DNA from: Candidatus Zhuqueibacterota bacterium 4484_87
GTDB taxonomy: Bacteria > Zhuqueibacterota > Zhuqueibacteria > Thermofontimicrobiales > Thermofontimicrobiaceae
DNA: 7,920 nt
Direction: 5' to 3'
Assembly (NCBI GenBank): GCA_002085355.1
Contig: NATN01000109.1
Span: 1 to 7,920 of the forward strand
This document shows positions 1-6,611 of this stretch, piece by piece. Position 1 is the first letter of the stretch. Every line of letters begins with the position of its first letter. The position numbers were made by a program, and so were the translations under genes. Below the pieces are notes generated by a model. The model ran no database searches. It saw only the letters and a list, made by a program, of their open reading frames with translations, and was not told the origin of the DNA.

Positions 1-931
1 CAACCATCTGCCCGTTGCTGAGTTCAACAACGAGAAAACGTTTGGCATGTTCTGATAGCTCGTCCAGTTTCTTGAAAGGATAAGGATATAATGTGATAGG
101 CCGCAAAAGTCCGACTTTCTTTCCTTCGGCGCGAAGAGTTTCCACGACATTCTGCAGCATGCGAGATACAATACCATAGCCAACGAGCACCAATTCAGCG
201 TCATCGGTATGCAGCTCTTCAAAACGCGTCTCTTTCTCCGCTACTTCCTGATATTTTTTCATCAGATTTCGGTTGTGCTGTTCCAACAATTCCGTGTTCA
301 TCAGGATTGAAGTGACCAAATTTTTCCGCGTTTTATTGTCGCTGTACAGAGCCCATTCTTTATAAGGAACTTTTTTCCGCGTCGTTGGAAATTCTACAGG
401 TTCCATCATCTGACCGATGTACGCATCCGTGAGCACAACGACCGGATTGCGATATTGATCCGCCAGGTCAAAAGCAAGCATAGTTAAATCACACATTTCC
501 TGTGCGGAATTTGGCGCCAGCACGATATTCCGATAATTTCCGTGCCCGCCTCCTTTGACCATTTGATTATAGTCCCCTTGCTCAGGCCAAATATTTCCCA
601 GACCGGGGCCCGCGCGCATCACGTCAATGATAACGCACGGCAATTCAGCGCCAGCAATGTAAGAAATACCTTCCTGCTTCAGGCTCAATCCGGGTCCCGA
701 AGAAGCTGTCATTACTCTTTTTCCTGCGCTGGCAGCACCATAAACCATATTAATCGCTGCTACTTCGCTTTCCGCTTGCACAAATGTGCCTCCCATTAAG
801 GGGAAATAATTTGCAGCCGCTTCGGCAATTTCACTGGCAGGCGTAATCGGATAGCCAAAATATAAACTGCACCCCGCCAACAAAGCGCCTTTGACAACTG
901 CCTCATTACCTTTTATTAATTGTTTAGGCAT
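1..931 (-). CDS. vorB: VorB-like 2-oxoacid:ferredoxin oxidoreductase subunit, C-terminus cut by window edge
   Basis: This is the subunit of a branched-chain 2-oxoacid (3-methyl-2-oxobutanoate):ferredoxin oxidoreductase that carries the pyrimidine-binding half of the thiamine diphosphate site. The cytoplasmic enzyme makes acyl-CoA, CO2 and reduced ferredoxin. My translation from the ATG at 931-929 gives 310 residues with no stop; VorB proteins are usually about 350, so roughly 40 residues lie beyond the left edge. Visible motifs are GYPITP (26-31), the conserved glutamate in QAESEVAAINMVYGAA (52-67), MTASSGPGLSLKQEG (74-88), the GGGHG stretch (127-131) and a C-terminal transketolase-C-like domain (about 246-310, with LVLVGYG and LLRPITLYPYP). 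The ATG follows the ferredoxin stop by 2 nt and has AAGGGA (945-940) as ribosome site inside the upstream gene, so translation is probably coupled. The whole motif pattern fits VorB better than KorA or PorA, but substrate choice is inferred. The TPP-binding and gamma subunits should follow outside the window. Confidence 0.93.
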   Translation of the reverse strand, partial: MPKQLIKGNEAVVKGALLAGCSLYFGYPITPASEIAEAAANYFPLMGGTFVQAESEVAAINMVYGAASAGKRVMTASSGPGLSLKQEGISYIAGAELPCVIIDVMRAGPGLGNIWPEQGDYNQMVKGGGHGNYRNIVLAPNSAQEMCDLTMLAFDLADQYRNPVVVLTDAYIGQMMEPVEFPTTRKKVPYKEWALYSDNKTRKNLVTSILMNTELLEQHNRNLMKKYQEVAEKETRFEELHTDDAELVLVGYGIVSRMLQNVVETLRAEGKKVGLLRPITLYPYPFKKLDELSEHAKRFLVVELSNGQMV

Positions 932-933
932 AA

Positions 934-1185
934 CTATTCTCCCTTTGCTTTTTTGTAAACAATTATCGCTCCTGGTTCCGGACAGGCGTAAAAGCAAATT
1001 GTACAGCCGGTACATCCCTCTCCTGTATATCGAGCGTAATTATATCCCATTTGATTAAATTTACCGGAAAATTCAATCACGTTTTTGGGACAATGTTCTA
1101 TGCAAAGCCCGCATCCTTTGCAAAGTTCACTTACAACCTTAATCGCCGGTAGCGTCATATCAACTTCAACAATCTCGCTTGCCAT
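934..1185 (-). CDS. vorD: 2x[4Fe-4S] ferredoxin subunit of the 2-oxoacid oxidoreductase (delta type)
   Basis: An 83-residue ferredoxin-like electron-transfer subunit. It has two cluster motifs: CKGCGLCIEHCP with C22, C25, C28 and C32, and CTGCTICFYACP with C58, C61, C64 and C68. In the usual two-cluster arrangement, three cysteines of one motif join the distant fourth of the other. The short N-terminal extension (1-20) ahead of the first cluster is usual for PorD/KorD/VorD subunits, which carry electrons from the thiamine diphosphate site to free ferredoxin. The start at 1185 is well supported by a full AAGGAGG (1197-1191) with 5-nt spacing. The gene is first in the minus-strand operon, about 95 nt downstream of a strong predicted promoter, and its TAG (936-934) lies 2 nt before the vorB ATG. 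The symbol follows from that linkage; by sequence alone korD or porD would be equally acceptable. Confidence 0.92.
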   Translation of the reverse strand: MASEIVEVDMTLPAIKVVSELCKGCGLCIEHCPKNVIEFSGKFNQMGYNYARYTGEGCTGCTICFYACPEPGAIIVYKKAKGE

Positions 1186-1285
1186 GAACGCCTCCTTAAT
1201 AATATTTAATATTTTAACTAAATTTTAGAATCTTGTTCTGCAAAATGCTAAATTTACCTTATTTGATAATTCATTTAGAGAAAAT

Positions 1286-1314
1286 ATTATAACAAATTTT
1301 TTCCTGTTTTGCAA
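1286..1314 (-). promoter_or_regulatory. Sigma70-type promoter of the vorD-vorB operon
   Basis: Read on the minus strand, a -35 box TTGCAA (1314-1309, 4 of 6 matches) is separated by exactly 17 bp from a perfect -10 box TATAAT (1291-1286). Transcription would start near 1279 and give a leader of roughly 95 nt before the ferredoxin ATG. Orientation, spacing and the strong -10 make this the best promoter in the window. The start site itself is inferred. Confidence 0.75.
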
Positions 1315-1331
1315 GGATTTTTTCCTGTTTT
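1296..1331. repeat. Two 15-bp direct repeats, 21 bp apart, across the vor promoter
   Basis: The sequence ATTTTTTCCTGTTTT occurs exactly at 1296-1310 and again at 1317-1331. The period of 21 bp is two helical turns, so a protein binding both copies would sit on the same face of the DNA. One copy covers most of the -35/-10 spacer and touches the -35 box of the minus-strand promoter; the other lies just upstream of the -35. That position suits an operator. The binding protein is unknown, and because the repeat is T-rich, chance or simple-sequence origin is possible. Confidence 0.5.
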
Positions 1332-1417
1332 TAAGAAAAAGTTCCTCCTTACTCATGCATTATTGGAAAATCAGCTACCTCGCCATACTAAAAAAAATCA
1401 TTTTTGTAAGTTTTCCC

Positions 1418-1446
1418 TTGACTCATTAGATTTTTTTCATTAATTT
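1418..1446 (+). promoter_or_regulatory. Weak candidate promoter for the plus-strand operon
   Basis: TTGACT (1418-1423, 5 of 6 matches to the -35 consensus) is followed after 17 bp by TAATTT (1441-1446), a poor -10 with 3 of 6 matches; ATTAAT at 1439-1444 is a slightly better -10 but leaves only 15 bp. The site lies about 100 bp upstream of the aminopeptidase ATG, which is a sensible place. An A+T-rich region gives such matches easily, so this is tentative. Confidence 0.3.
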
Positions 1447-1498
1447 AAAGACTCTGAAATCTCCATTTGTTCCTTTCGAAAATATCTAAAAAACAACT

Positions 1499-1517
1499 AT
1501 TGGTTCTTCGAGCCAAT
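1499..1517 (+). promoter_or_regulatory. Hairpin in the leader of the aminopeptidase gene
   Basis: ATTGGTTC (1499-1506) pairs with GAGCCAAT (1510-1517) around a 3-nt TTC loop, giving eight base pairs including one G-T wobble. It ends 32 nt before the ATG at 1550. There is no T-tract directly after it (the nearest run of five T is at 1525-1529), so it does not look like a terminator. A role in mRNA stability or translation is possible but unproven. Confidence 0.4.
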
Positions 1518-1540
1518 CTACTCGTTTTTGATTGTGCAAA

Positions 1541-1544
1541 GAGG
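1541..1544 (+). promoter_or_regulatory. Ribosome binding site that decides the aminopeptidase start
   Basis: GAGG lies 5 nt before the ATG at 1550. The upstream in-frame TTG at 1532 has no purine-rich site before it and would add six residues (MCKEAF) ahead of a normal signal peptide start MKRAIK. The ATG at 1550 is therefore preferred. Confidence 0.7.
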
Positions 1545-1549
1545 CGTTT

Positions 1550-2869
1550 ATGAAAAGAGCCATCAAATTACGAATTGCATTTTTATTTATTCTCTTTCTC
1601 AATTCGTTTCTTCTGAGCAAAGATAAATCAATTTTTGAACAACGCCGCCAAAATATTCTTAATAGCATGCCCCGGAACAGCCTGCTCATTTTAGCATCTA
1701 CGCCAGAATGTTACCGTTTTGGATTTAGTTTTCATCAAGACAGCGATCTTTTCTATCTCACCGGAGAGCTGAGAGACGGCGTCGCCCTAATTTTATCCTC
1801 ATCCCCTATCGAATTAGTCAATAGTGCGCTCGCTGCCAAGAGTTTTCTGGTTTTCACACACCATCCCCAAGAGGGAAATAACAATGAATACAACCAGCCT
1901 TTGACAAATAAAGACAATGGCGAAGTGGCTATTTCCTTGCGAAAATTCAGAAAAATTCTCAACAAGATTGATAAGCTTGATGTCCTTTTTACAAACTTAA
2001 AATCCAAAAAGAAAAAATTCTCCTCTATCTTTTGGGGAAACAGACTGAATAAACTTGTTGGACAATTCCCGGACGTAAAAATCAAAGCAGCCGAAGAACT
2101 CACAACTCCATTCCGACGAGTAAAATCCCAAGATGAAATTGAGCTGATGCAAAATGCGATTGACGTCACGATTGAGGCACAAAAAGAAGCCATGCGCAGT
2201 ATGAAGCCGGGTGTATTTGAGCATCAAATCGAAGCAGTCATCGAATTTGTGTTCAAATACAACGGCTGCGAACATCTCGCATTTCCGTCTATCGTTGGAG
2301 CGGGCCCCAACAGCCTGAATCTTCATTATAACGAAGGTGAAAGAAAAATCGCCAGCGGAGACATGGTTGTGATTGATGTCGGTTGCGAATATCAGCATTA
2401 TTGCGCCGATATCACGCGGACTATTCCCGCATCGGGCAAATTTACATCAGCCCAGAAAAAAGTGTACAATGCCGTTCTGGAAGCAAACAAAGCTGTCATT
2501 GATGCACTAAAGCCGGGCATGACCTTCGCGGACATGGATGAAATTGTCAAAACTGTTTTCCTAAAATATGGTTTCGAGAAATTCATTCGCCATAGTTGTT
2601 CCCACAGGTTAGGCCTCGATGTCCACGATGTCGGCAGCAGAAATGCTCCGTTCAAACCGGGATGCGTTGTTACGGTGGAACCCGGTATTTACATTCCGGA
2701 AAACAGCGATTTGCCCAAAGAATATTGGGACATCGGCGTGAGAATCGAAGACGACGTGTTAATTACGGAAAATGGACATCAATTGTTATCTGAAAAACTC
2801 ACAAAGACAATAGAAGGCATTGAGCAATTGATGGCAGAAACGGGCATGATTGACAAAATTCAAAAATGA
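1550..2869 (+). CDS. Exported M24-family X-Pro aminopeptidase (aminopeptidase P)
   Basis: A 439-residue metallopeptidase predicted to remove the N-terminal residue from peptides with proline in position two. After a basic start and a hydrophobic core (MKRAIKLR, then about 9-22), consistent with a signal peptide or anchor, there is an aminopeptidase P N-terminal domain (about 28-150, with FHQDSDLFYLTGE at 61-73) and the pita-bread catalytic domain (about 195-425). All five expected metal ligands are present: D276 (VIDVG), D287 (ADITRT), H352 (HRLGLDVHD), E377 (VEPGIY) and E400 (RIEDDVL). H259, H348 and H359 match the other conserved histidines of E. coli PepP, and the spacings D276-D287 and H259-D276 match it. 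The length is typical. The gene precedes the carboxyltransferase gene by 57 nt on the same strand with no terminator between them, so it may be first in the operon. An external or periplasmic role in peptide use is inferred from the signal sequence. Confidence 0.92.
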   Translation: MKRAIKLRIAFLFILFLNSFLLSKDKSIFEQRRQNILNSMPRNSLLILASTPECYRFGFSFHQDSDLFYLTGELRDGVALILSSSPIELVNSALAAKSFLVFTHHPQEGNNNEYNQPLTNKDNGEVAISLRKFRKILNKIDKLDVLFTNLKSKKKKFSSIFWGNRLNKLVGQFPDVKIKAAEELTTPFRRVKSQDEIELMQNAIDVTIEAQKEAMRSMKPGVFEHQIEAVIEFVFKYNGCEHLAFPSIVGAGPNSLNLHYNEGERKIASGDMVVIDVGCEYQHYCADITRTIPASGKFTSAQKKVYNAVLEANKAVIDALKPGMTFADMDEIVKTVFLKYGFEKFIRHSCSHRLGLDVHDVGSRNAPFKPGCVVTVEPGIYIPENSDLPKEYWDIGVRIEDDVLITENGHQLLSEKLTKTIEGIEQLMAETGMIDKIQK

Positions 2870-2926
2870 AAAACAACTGAAACCAGATCAACACAGGCAA
2901 TAACCAATAATCAGGAAATACACCAC

Positions 2927-4477
2927 ATGACAAAAGACCCCAAATTAGAAAAACTCTTTCAATTAAAAAAAGAAGCCAAATTGGGCGGCGGGCAACATCG
3001 CATCGAGGCGCAGCACAAGAAAGGCAAACTCACCGCTAGTGAAAGAATTGAGCTTTTGCTCGATAGAGATTCGTTTGTGGAAATGGACATGTTTGTCAAA
3101 CATCGCTGCACCGATTTCGGGCTGGAAAAGGAAACTTATCTCGGCGATGGTGTAATCACTGGCTACGGACGAATTGACGGACGGCTCGTCTTTATTTTTT
3201 CCCAGGATTTCACAGTTTTTGGCGGTTCTCTTTCCGAAAGCTACGCAAAAAAAATCTGCAAAATCATGGATTTAGCCATGAAAGTCGGGGCACCGGTCAT
3301 AGGTATTAATGACTCCGGCGGTGCACGCATTCAGGAAGGCGTGGACAGTCTCGGCGGATACGCGGAAATTTTTCTCCGCAACACACTCGCGTCTGGTGTG
3401 ATTCCGCAAATCAGCATCGTCGCCGGCCCATGTGCGGGAGGAGCTGTCTATTCACCGGCTATTACGGATTTTATTTTTATGGTAAAAAATACGTCTTACA
3501 TGTTCGTCACCGGGCCGAACGTGGTAAAGACAGTTACTCACGAAAATGTCAGTTTCGAAGAATTGGGCGGCGCGATTACGCACAGCAGCAAAAGCGGCGT
3601 CTCGCATTTTGCCTGCGAAAATGAAATTGCTGCCTTTGAAGCCGTGAGGAAGCTTTTAAGTTATGTACCTCTGAACAATGTCGATGATCCACCTTTTGTG
3701 GAAACAAACGACCCGGTTGATAGAAGCGACGAACGATTGAACACCATCGTCCCGGATAACCCAAATAAGCCGTACGACATGAGAGATATCATCCGCCTTG
3801 TTGTTGATGACGGGGAATTTCTTGAAGTTCAACCTGATTGGGCACAAAATATCATCATTGGATTTGCCCGGCTGGGCGGCTATTCAGTTGGTATCGTCGG
3901 CAACCAGCCCATGGTGCTGGCAGGCGTGCTGGATATTGACTCTTCAAGCAAAGCAGCAAGATTTGTTCGTTTCTGCGATGCATTCAATATTCCGATTATC
4001 ACTTTTGTGGATGTGCCGGGATTTTTGCCCGGAACTGCACAAGAATTCGGCGGGATCATTAAACACGGCGCCAAATTACTCTACGCTTTTTGCGAAGCGA
4101 CTGTTCCCAAAATTACAGTAATCACTCGCAAAGCCTACGGAGGCGCCTATGATGTTATGAGCAGTAAGCACATTCGCGGCGATGTAAATTTAGCCTGGCC
4201 CTCTGCAGAATTGGCGGTCATGGGGCCCAAAGGTGCTGTGGAAATCATTTTTAAAAAAGAGATCTCTGCTGCGGATGATCCGGAAAAAGCCCTGGAAGAA
4301 AAATTATCTGAGTTCATTACAGAATTTGCCAATCCTTACAAAGCAGCGGAACGCGGCTATATTGACGATGTGATAGAGCCGAAATTCACCAGACAAAATC
4401 TGATTCAGGCGCTCCAGATGCTGGAGACAAAAACAGATACCAATCCGAGAAAAAAGCACGGCAATATTCCGTTGTAG
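2927..4477 (+). CDS. pccB: Acyl-CoA (propionyl-CoA type) carboxylase, carboxyltransferase subunit
   Basis: A 516-residue carboxyltransferase that moves CO2 from carboxybiotin to acyl-CoA, most likely propionyl-CoA to give methylmalonyl-CoA. It has the two crotonase-like halves of the PccB/MmdA family. In the N half the CoA and biotin sites show as FSQDFTVFGGSLSE (91-104), NDSGGARIQEGVDSLGGY (128-145) and GPCAGGAVYSPA (167-178). In the C half they show as VDVPGFLPGTAQEFGGII (361-378), RKAYGGAYDVMSSKH (401-415) and AVMGPKGAVEIIF (430-442). The Gly-Gly-Ala and Gly-Ala pairs that form the oxyanion holes are intact. AYDVM with D409 is also the form found in human PCCB, which supports propionyl-CoA over acetyl-CoA. 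Full length agrees with the family. The ATG at 2927 has a modest AGGA (2913-2916) 10 nt upstream. MmdA of sodium-pumping decarboxylases is close in sequence, but the neighbouring biotin carboxylase argues for an ATP-driven carboxylase. Confidence 0.93.
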   Translation: MTKDPKLEKLFQLKKEAKLGGGQHRIEAQHKKGKLTASERIELLLDRDSFVEMDMFVKHRCTDFGLEKETYLGDGVITGYGRIDGRLVFIFSQDFTVFGGSLSESYAKKICKIMDLAMKVGAPVIGINDSGGARIQEGVDSLGGYAEIFLRNTLASGVIPQISIVAGPCAGGAVYSPAITDFIFMVKNTSYMFVTGPNVVKTVTHENVSFEELGGAITHSSKSGVSHFACENEIAAFEAVRKLLSYVPLNNVDDPPFVETNDPVDRSDERLNTIVPDNPNKPYDMRDIIRLVVDDGEFLEVQPDWAQNIIIGFARLGGYSVGIVGNQPMVLAGVLDIDSSSKAARFVRFCDAFNIPIITFVDVPGFLPGTAQEFGGIIKHGAKLLYAFCEATVPKITVITRKAYGGAYDVMSSKHIRGDVNLAWPSAELAVMGPKGAVEIIFKKEISAADDPEKALEEKLSEFITEFANPYKAAERGYIDDVIEPKFTRQNLIQALQMLETKTDTNPRKKHGNIPL

Positions 4478-4511
4478 CCGGAGAACGTTGCAATCTAAAA
4501 TTTCATAAATT

Positions 4512-4517
4512 GAGAGA
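4512..4517 (+). promoter_or_regulatory. Purine-rich site that decides the start of the small exported protein
   Basis: GAGAGA lies 4 nt before the ATG at 4522. An in-frame TTG at 4510 would start before this site, has no Shine-Dalgarno sequence of its own, and would place MRDI in front of the natural signal peptide start MKAF. The site is weak, so this is a preference and not proof. Confidence 0.5.
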
Positions 4518-4521
4518 CATT

Positions 4522-5076
4522 ATGAAAGCTTTTATTGCATTCGTAAGTTTAAATTTATCTCTTTTGCTTTTTTCTTCGTCCGTTGCCAGCGCCCAAAGTA
4601 ACTATTGGCAGATGACGCTCTGCTCCGGGAAAAAAATAATTCATTTTTCTTTTGGAAATTTGTCTAAAGATTCTCTTTCTCTCATTTTTGCAGAGACAAG
4701 AGTAAAAGTACCAATCGACTCCATAAAAGAGATCAGGCGTGTCAGAAAATCTCACGTTCTCCTGGGGATGGGTATTGGATCTATCACAGGGATTCTTTTA
4801 GGCGCTATCTTGGTTCCCAAACAGGATTCAGATAAACCTACTCACGAAAATCCATTAGAAGAAGAATTGGATGATATTGGCAGGGGGTTCACTGTTCTTG
4901 GTGCGCTCGCATTAGGTACCATACTCGGAGTAATAACCGGTGCTATTGTAGGAGCATCAATGGGCGAAGATGAAGTACATGATTTTTCTGGAAAGACCCT
5001 ATCAAGTAAAAGAGGCGACATTGAGCTCATAATAAAAAGAGAGAAATTCCACCAAAACAAGGATAAGACAAAATAG
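4522..5076 (+). CDS. Small exported glycine-zipper protein of unknown function
   Basis: I do not recognise a named family. The 184-residue product begins with a clear signal peptide (1-24, ending in VASA before Q25). A short presumably beta-rich segment follows (about 28-72) with DSLSLIF (50-56) and VPIDSIKEIRRVRK (63-76). Two glycine-rich hydrophobic stretches (79-98, LGMGIGSITGILLGAI; and 122-147, GALALGTILGVITGAIVGAS) are separated by an acidic linker (about 101-121). The C-terminus (150-184) is charged. The pattern resembles glycine-zipper envelope proteins, so membrane insertion in the envelope is likely. It starts 44 nt after the carboxyltransferase stop and ends 2 nt before the biotin carboxylase ATG, so it sits inside the carboxylase operon and is probably co-translated. 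It shares the same layout with the product at 6612-7469 and looks like a paralogue. Why it sits in this operon is unknown. Confidence 0.85.
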   Translation: MKAFIAFVSLNLSLLLFSSSVASAQSNYWQMTLCSGKKIIHFSFGNLSKDSLSLIFAETRVKVPIDSIKEIRRVRKSHVLLGMGIGSITGILLGAILVPKQDSDKPTHENPLEEELDDIGRGFTVLGALALGTILGVITGAIVGASMGEDEVHDFSGKTLSSKRGDIELIIKREKFHQNKDKTK

Positions 5077-5078
5077 CT

Positions 5079-6584
5079 ATGATCAAAAAAATTCTAATCG
5101 CCAATCGCGGCGAAATTGCCGTGCGCATCATGCGGACGTGCCGCGAGATGGGAATACACAGCGTTGCCGTTTACTCTGAAGCAGACCAAACAGCGCGACA
5201 TGTTGTCTATGCTGACGAAGCCTACCTGCTTGGTCCCGCACCTGCCAACGAAAGCTATCTTGTTATTGACAAAATTATTGAGATCGCAAAAAAAAGCGGC
5301 GCAGATGCTATTCATCCGGGCTACGGCTTTTTGGCAGAAAATCCGATTTTTGCTCAACGTGTAGAAGAAAATGGTCTTATTTTCATTGGGCCAAAACCGA
5401 AAACAATCGCTCTGTTAGGTGACAAAATGGCGGCACGGCAAATCATGGAAAAAGCAAACGTGCCCATCGTTCCCGGCATGAAGGAGCCGATCTCGTCAAC
5501 GCAAGAAGCGTTGCAATTCGCCCAAGAAGTTGGTTTCCCTATCCTTTTAAAAGCAGCGGCTGGCGGAGGCGGAAAAGGTATGCGCGTCGTTCGCCAAGAG
5601 TCTGAAATAGAAGAAATGTTTCTCCGCGCTCAATCGGAAGCTCAGTCTGCATTCGGCGACAAAAGAATTTATCTGGAAAAATATCTGGAAAAACCACGGC
5701 ACATTGAGATTCAGATTTTGGCAGACAGGTACGGCAATGTCATTCATCTCGGCGAACGGGAGTGTTCCATTCAACGACGCCATCAGAAAGTCATCGAAGA
5801 ATCACCCTCGCCAATTGTGGACGAGGCACTGCGCAATAAAATGGGACAAACCGCAGTTACCGCGGCAAAAGCATCTGGTTACGTTAACGCCGGTACAGTA
5901 GAATTTTTGCTGGATCAAGACAATAATTTTTACTTTTTGGAAGTGAACACCCGCCTGCAAGTGGAGCATCCGGTCACTGAATTGATCACAGGACTGGACC
6001 TGGTACGGGAACAAATCCTCATCGCAGCGGGTGAAAAGTTATCGTTGGGGCAGGAAGATATTCAATTTCACGGGCACGCGATTGAATGCCGCATTTATGC
6101 TGAAGATCCCGACAATGAATTTATGCCTTCCGTGGGGACAATTTTCAACTATCGCGAACCAGGCGGCCCAGGCGTACGGGTTGATTCCGGCTTTAGCCGC
6201 GGTGATACTGTGCCGATATACTACGACCCCATCATCGCGAAACTGATTACCTGGGGGCAAAACAGAGACCAGGCGATCAGCCGCATGAAACGCGCTCTGG
6301 ATGAATATGTGATTCACGGAATTCAGACGATTATTCCGTTCCATCGTCGACTTTTTGAGTTAAAGGACTTTGTCACGGGCAATCTTTCTACTCATTTCAT
6401 CCAGGAGCATTTTGATCAAAGCAATGAACTCGAGCGATTTTCCGAAGAAGAATTACAAGCATTAGCAGCTCTGGTTTGCGCTGTGGATTATTCCGAGAAA
6501 AAGCGAGCCAGCGGTTTCATATCACAAAAACCGATACAAAACTGGAAAATGATCCAGAGATATTGTCAATTAATAAACCGATAG
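5079..6584 (+). CDS. accC: Biotin carboxylase subunit of the acyl-CoA carboxylase
   Basis: A 501-residue ATP-grasp enzyme that carboxylates biotin on the carrier protein with ATP and bicarbonate, in the cytoplasm. Domains run in the usual order: N-terminal lobe (1-115, KILIANRGEIAVRIMR and HPGYGFLAENP), ATP-grasp (about 116-320) and C-terminal biotin carboxylase domain (about 333-440). Residues matching E. coli AccC are present: K116, K158, the glycine loop GGGGKGMR (162-169), H208, H235 and K237 (HQKVIEE), E275, E288 and N290, R292, Q294, V295 and E296 (EVNTRLQVEHP), and R338 (ECRIYAEDP). It is about 50 residues longer than E. coli AccC, with a charged tail (about 445-501). It has no biotinyl domain, so it is not a fused PccA; the carrier appears to be the separate gene at 7591. 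The ATG follows the upstream stop by 2 nt; AAGGA at 5059-5063 is 15 nt away, which is long, so coupling to the gene before is likely. pccA is an equally fair name. Confidence 0.94.
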   Translation: MIKKILIANRGEIAVRIMRTCREMGIHSVAVYSEADQTARHVVYADEAYLLGPAPANESYLVIDKIIEIAKKSGADAIHPGYGFLAENPIFAQRVEENGLIFIGPKPKTIALLGDKMAARQIMEKANVPIVPGMKEPISSTQEALQFAQEVGFPILLKAAAGGGGKGMRVVRQESEIEEMFLRAQSEAQSAFGDKRIYLEKYLEKPRHIEIQILADRYGNVIHLGERECSIQRRHQKVIEESPSPIVDEALRNKMGQTAVTAAKASGYVNAGTVEFLLDQDNNFYFLEVNTRLQVEHPVTELITGLDLVREQILIAAGEKLSLGQEDIQFHGHAIECRIYAEDPDNEFMPSVGTIFNYREPGGPGVRVDSGFSRGDTVPIYYDPIIAKLITWGQNRDQAISRMKRALDEYVIHGIQTIIPFHRRLFELKDFVTGNLSTHFIQEHFDQSNELERFSEEELQALAALVCAVDYSEKKRASGFISQKPIQNWKMIQRYCQLINR

Positions 6585-6611
6585 TGTAGCACATTATTCA
6601 GAAGGGATTCT

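Larger units (their letters stand above)
1186..1549. other. Divergent intergenic region between the vor operon and the aminopeptidase gene
   Basis: This 364-bp A+T-rich stretch holds no gene that I can support. It contains the minus-strand promoter (1286-1314), a pair of 15-bp direct repeats (1296-1310 and 1317-1331), a weak candidate plus-strand promoter (1418-1446) and a short hairpin (1499-1517). The vor leader from about 1279 to 1186 is A+T-rich, with no strong stem that I could find. I see nothing recognisable in 1332-1417. Confidence 0.8.

Noticed and set aside
542..799. Plus-strand open frame of 85 codons opposite vorB
   Set aside because: It lies entirely antisense to a strongly conserved vorB coding region and its product shows no recognisable motif.
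1..931. KorA (2-oxoglutarate:ferredoxin oxidoreductase alpha)
   Set aside because: The short N-terminus directly at the pyrimidine domain, the GGGHG stretch and the small adjacent ferredoxin fit VorB better, although 2-oxoglutarate use cannot be excluded from sequence alone.
1753..2398. Two overlapping minus-strand open frames of 146 and 133 codons inside the aminopeptidase gene
   Set aside because: They are antisense to a conserved M24 gene, have no ribosome site I can see, and their translations look like low-quality shadows.
2927..4477. Carboxyltransferase as MmdA of a sodium-pumping methylmalonyl-CoA decarboxylase
   Set aside because: No multi-membrane beta subunit is present in the window, and a complete ATP-grasp biotin carboxylase is in the same operon, which points to an ATP-driven carboxylase.
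4472..4501. Possible internal promoter TTGTAG, 18 bp, TAAAAT before the small exported protein
   Set aside because: The -35 matches only 3 of 6, the spacing is slightly long, and the -35 overlaps the end of the carboxyltransferase gene; the match is no better than chance in A+T-rich sequence.
6039..6344. Minus-strand open frame of 101 codons inside the biotin carboxylase gene
   Set aside because: It is antisense to catalytic biotin carboxylase sequence and has no family signature.
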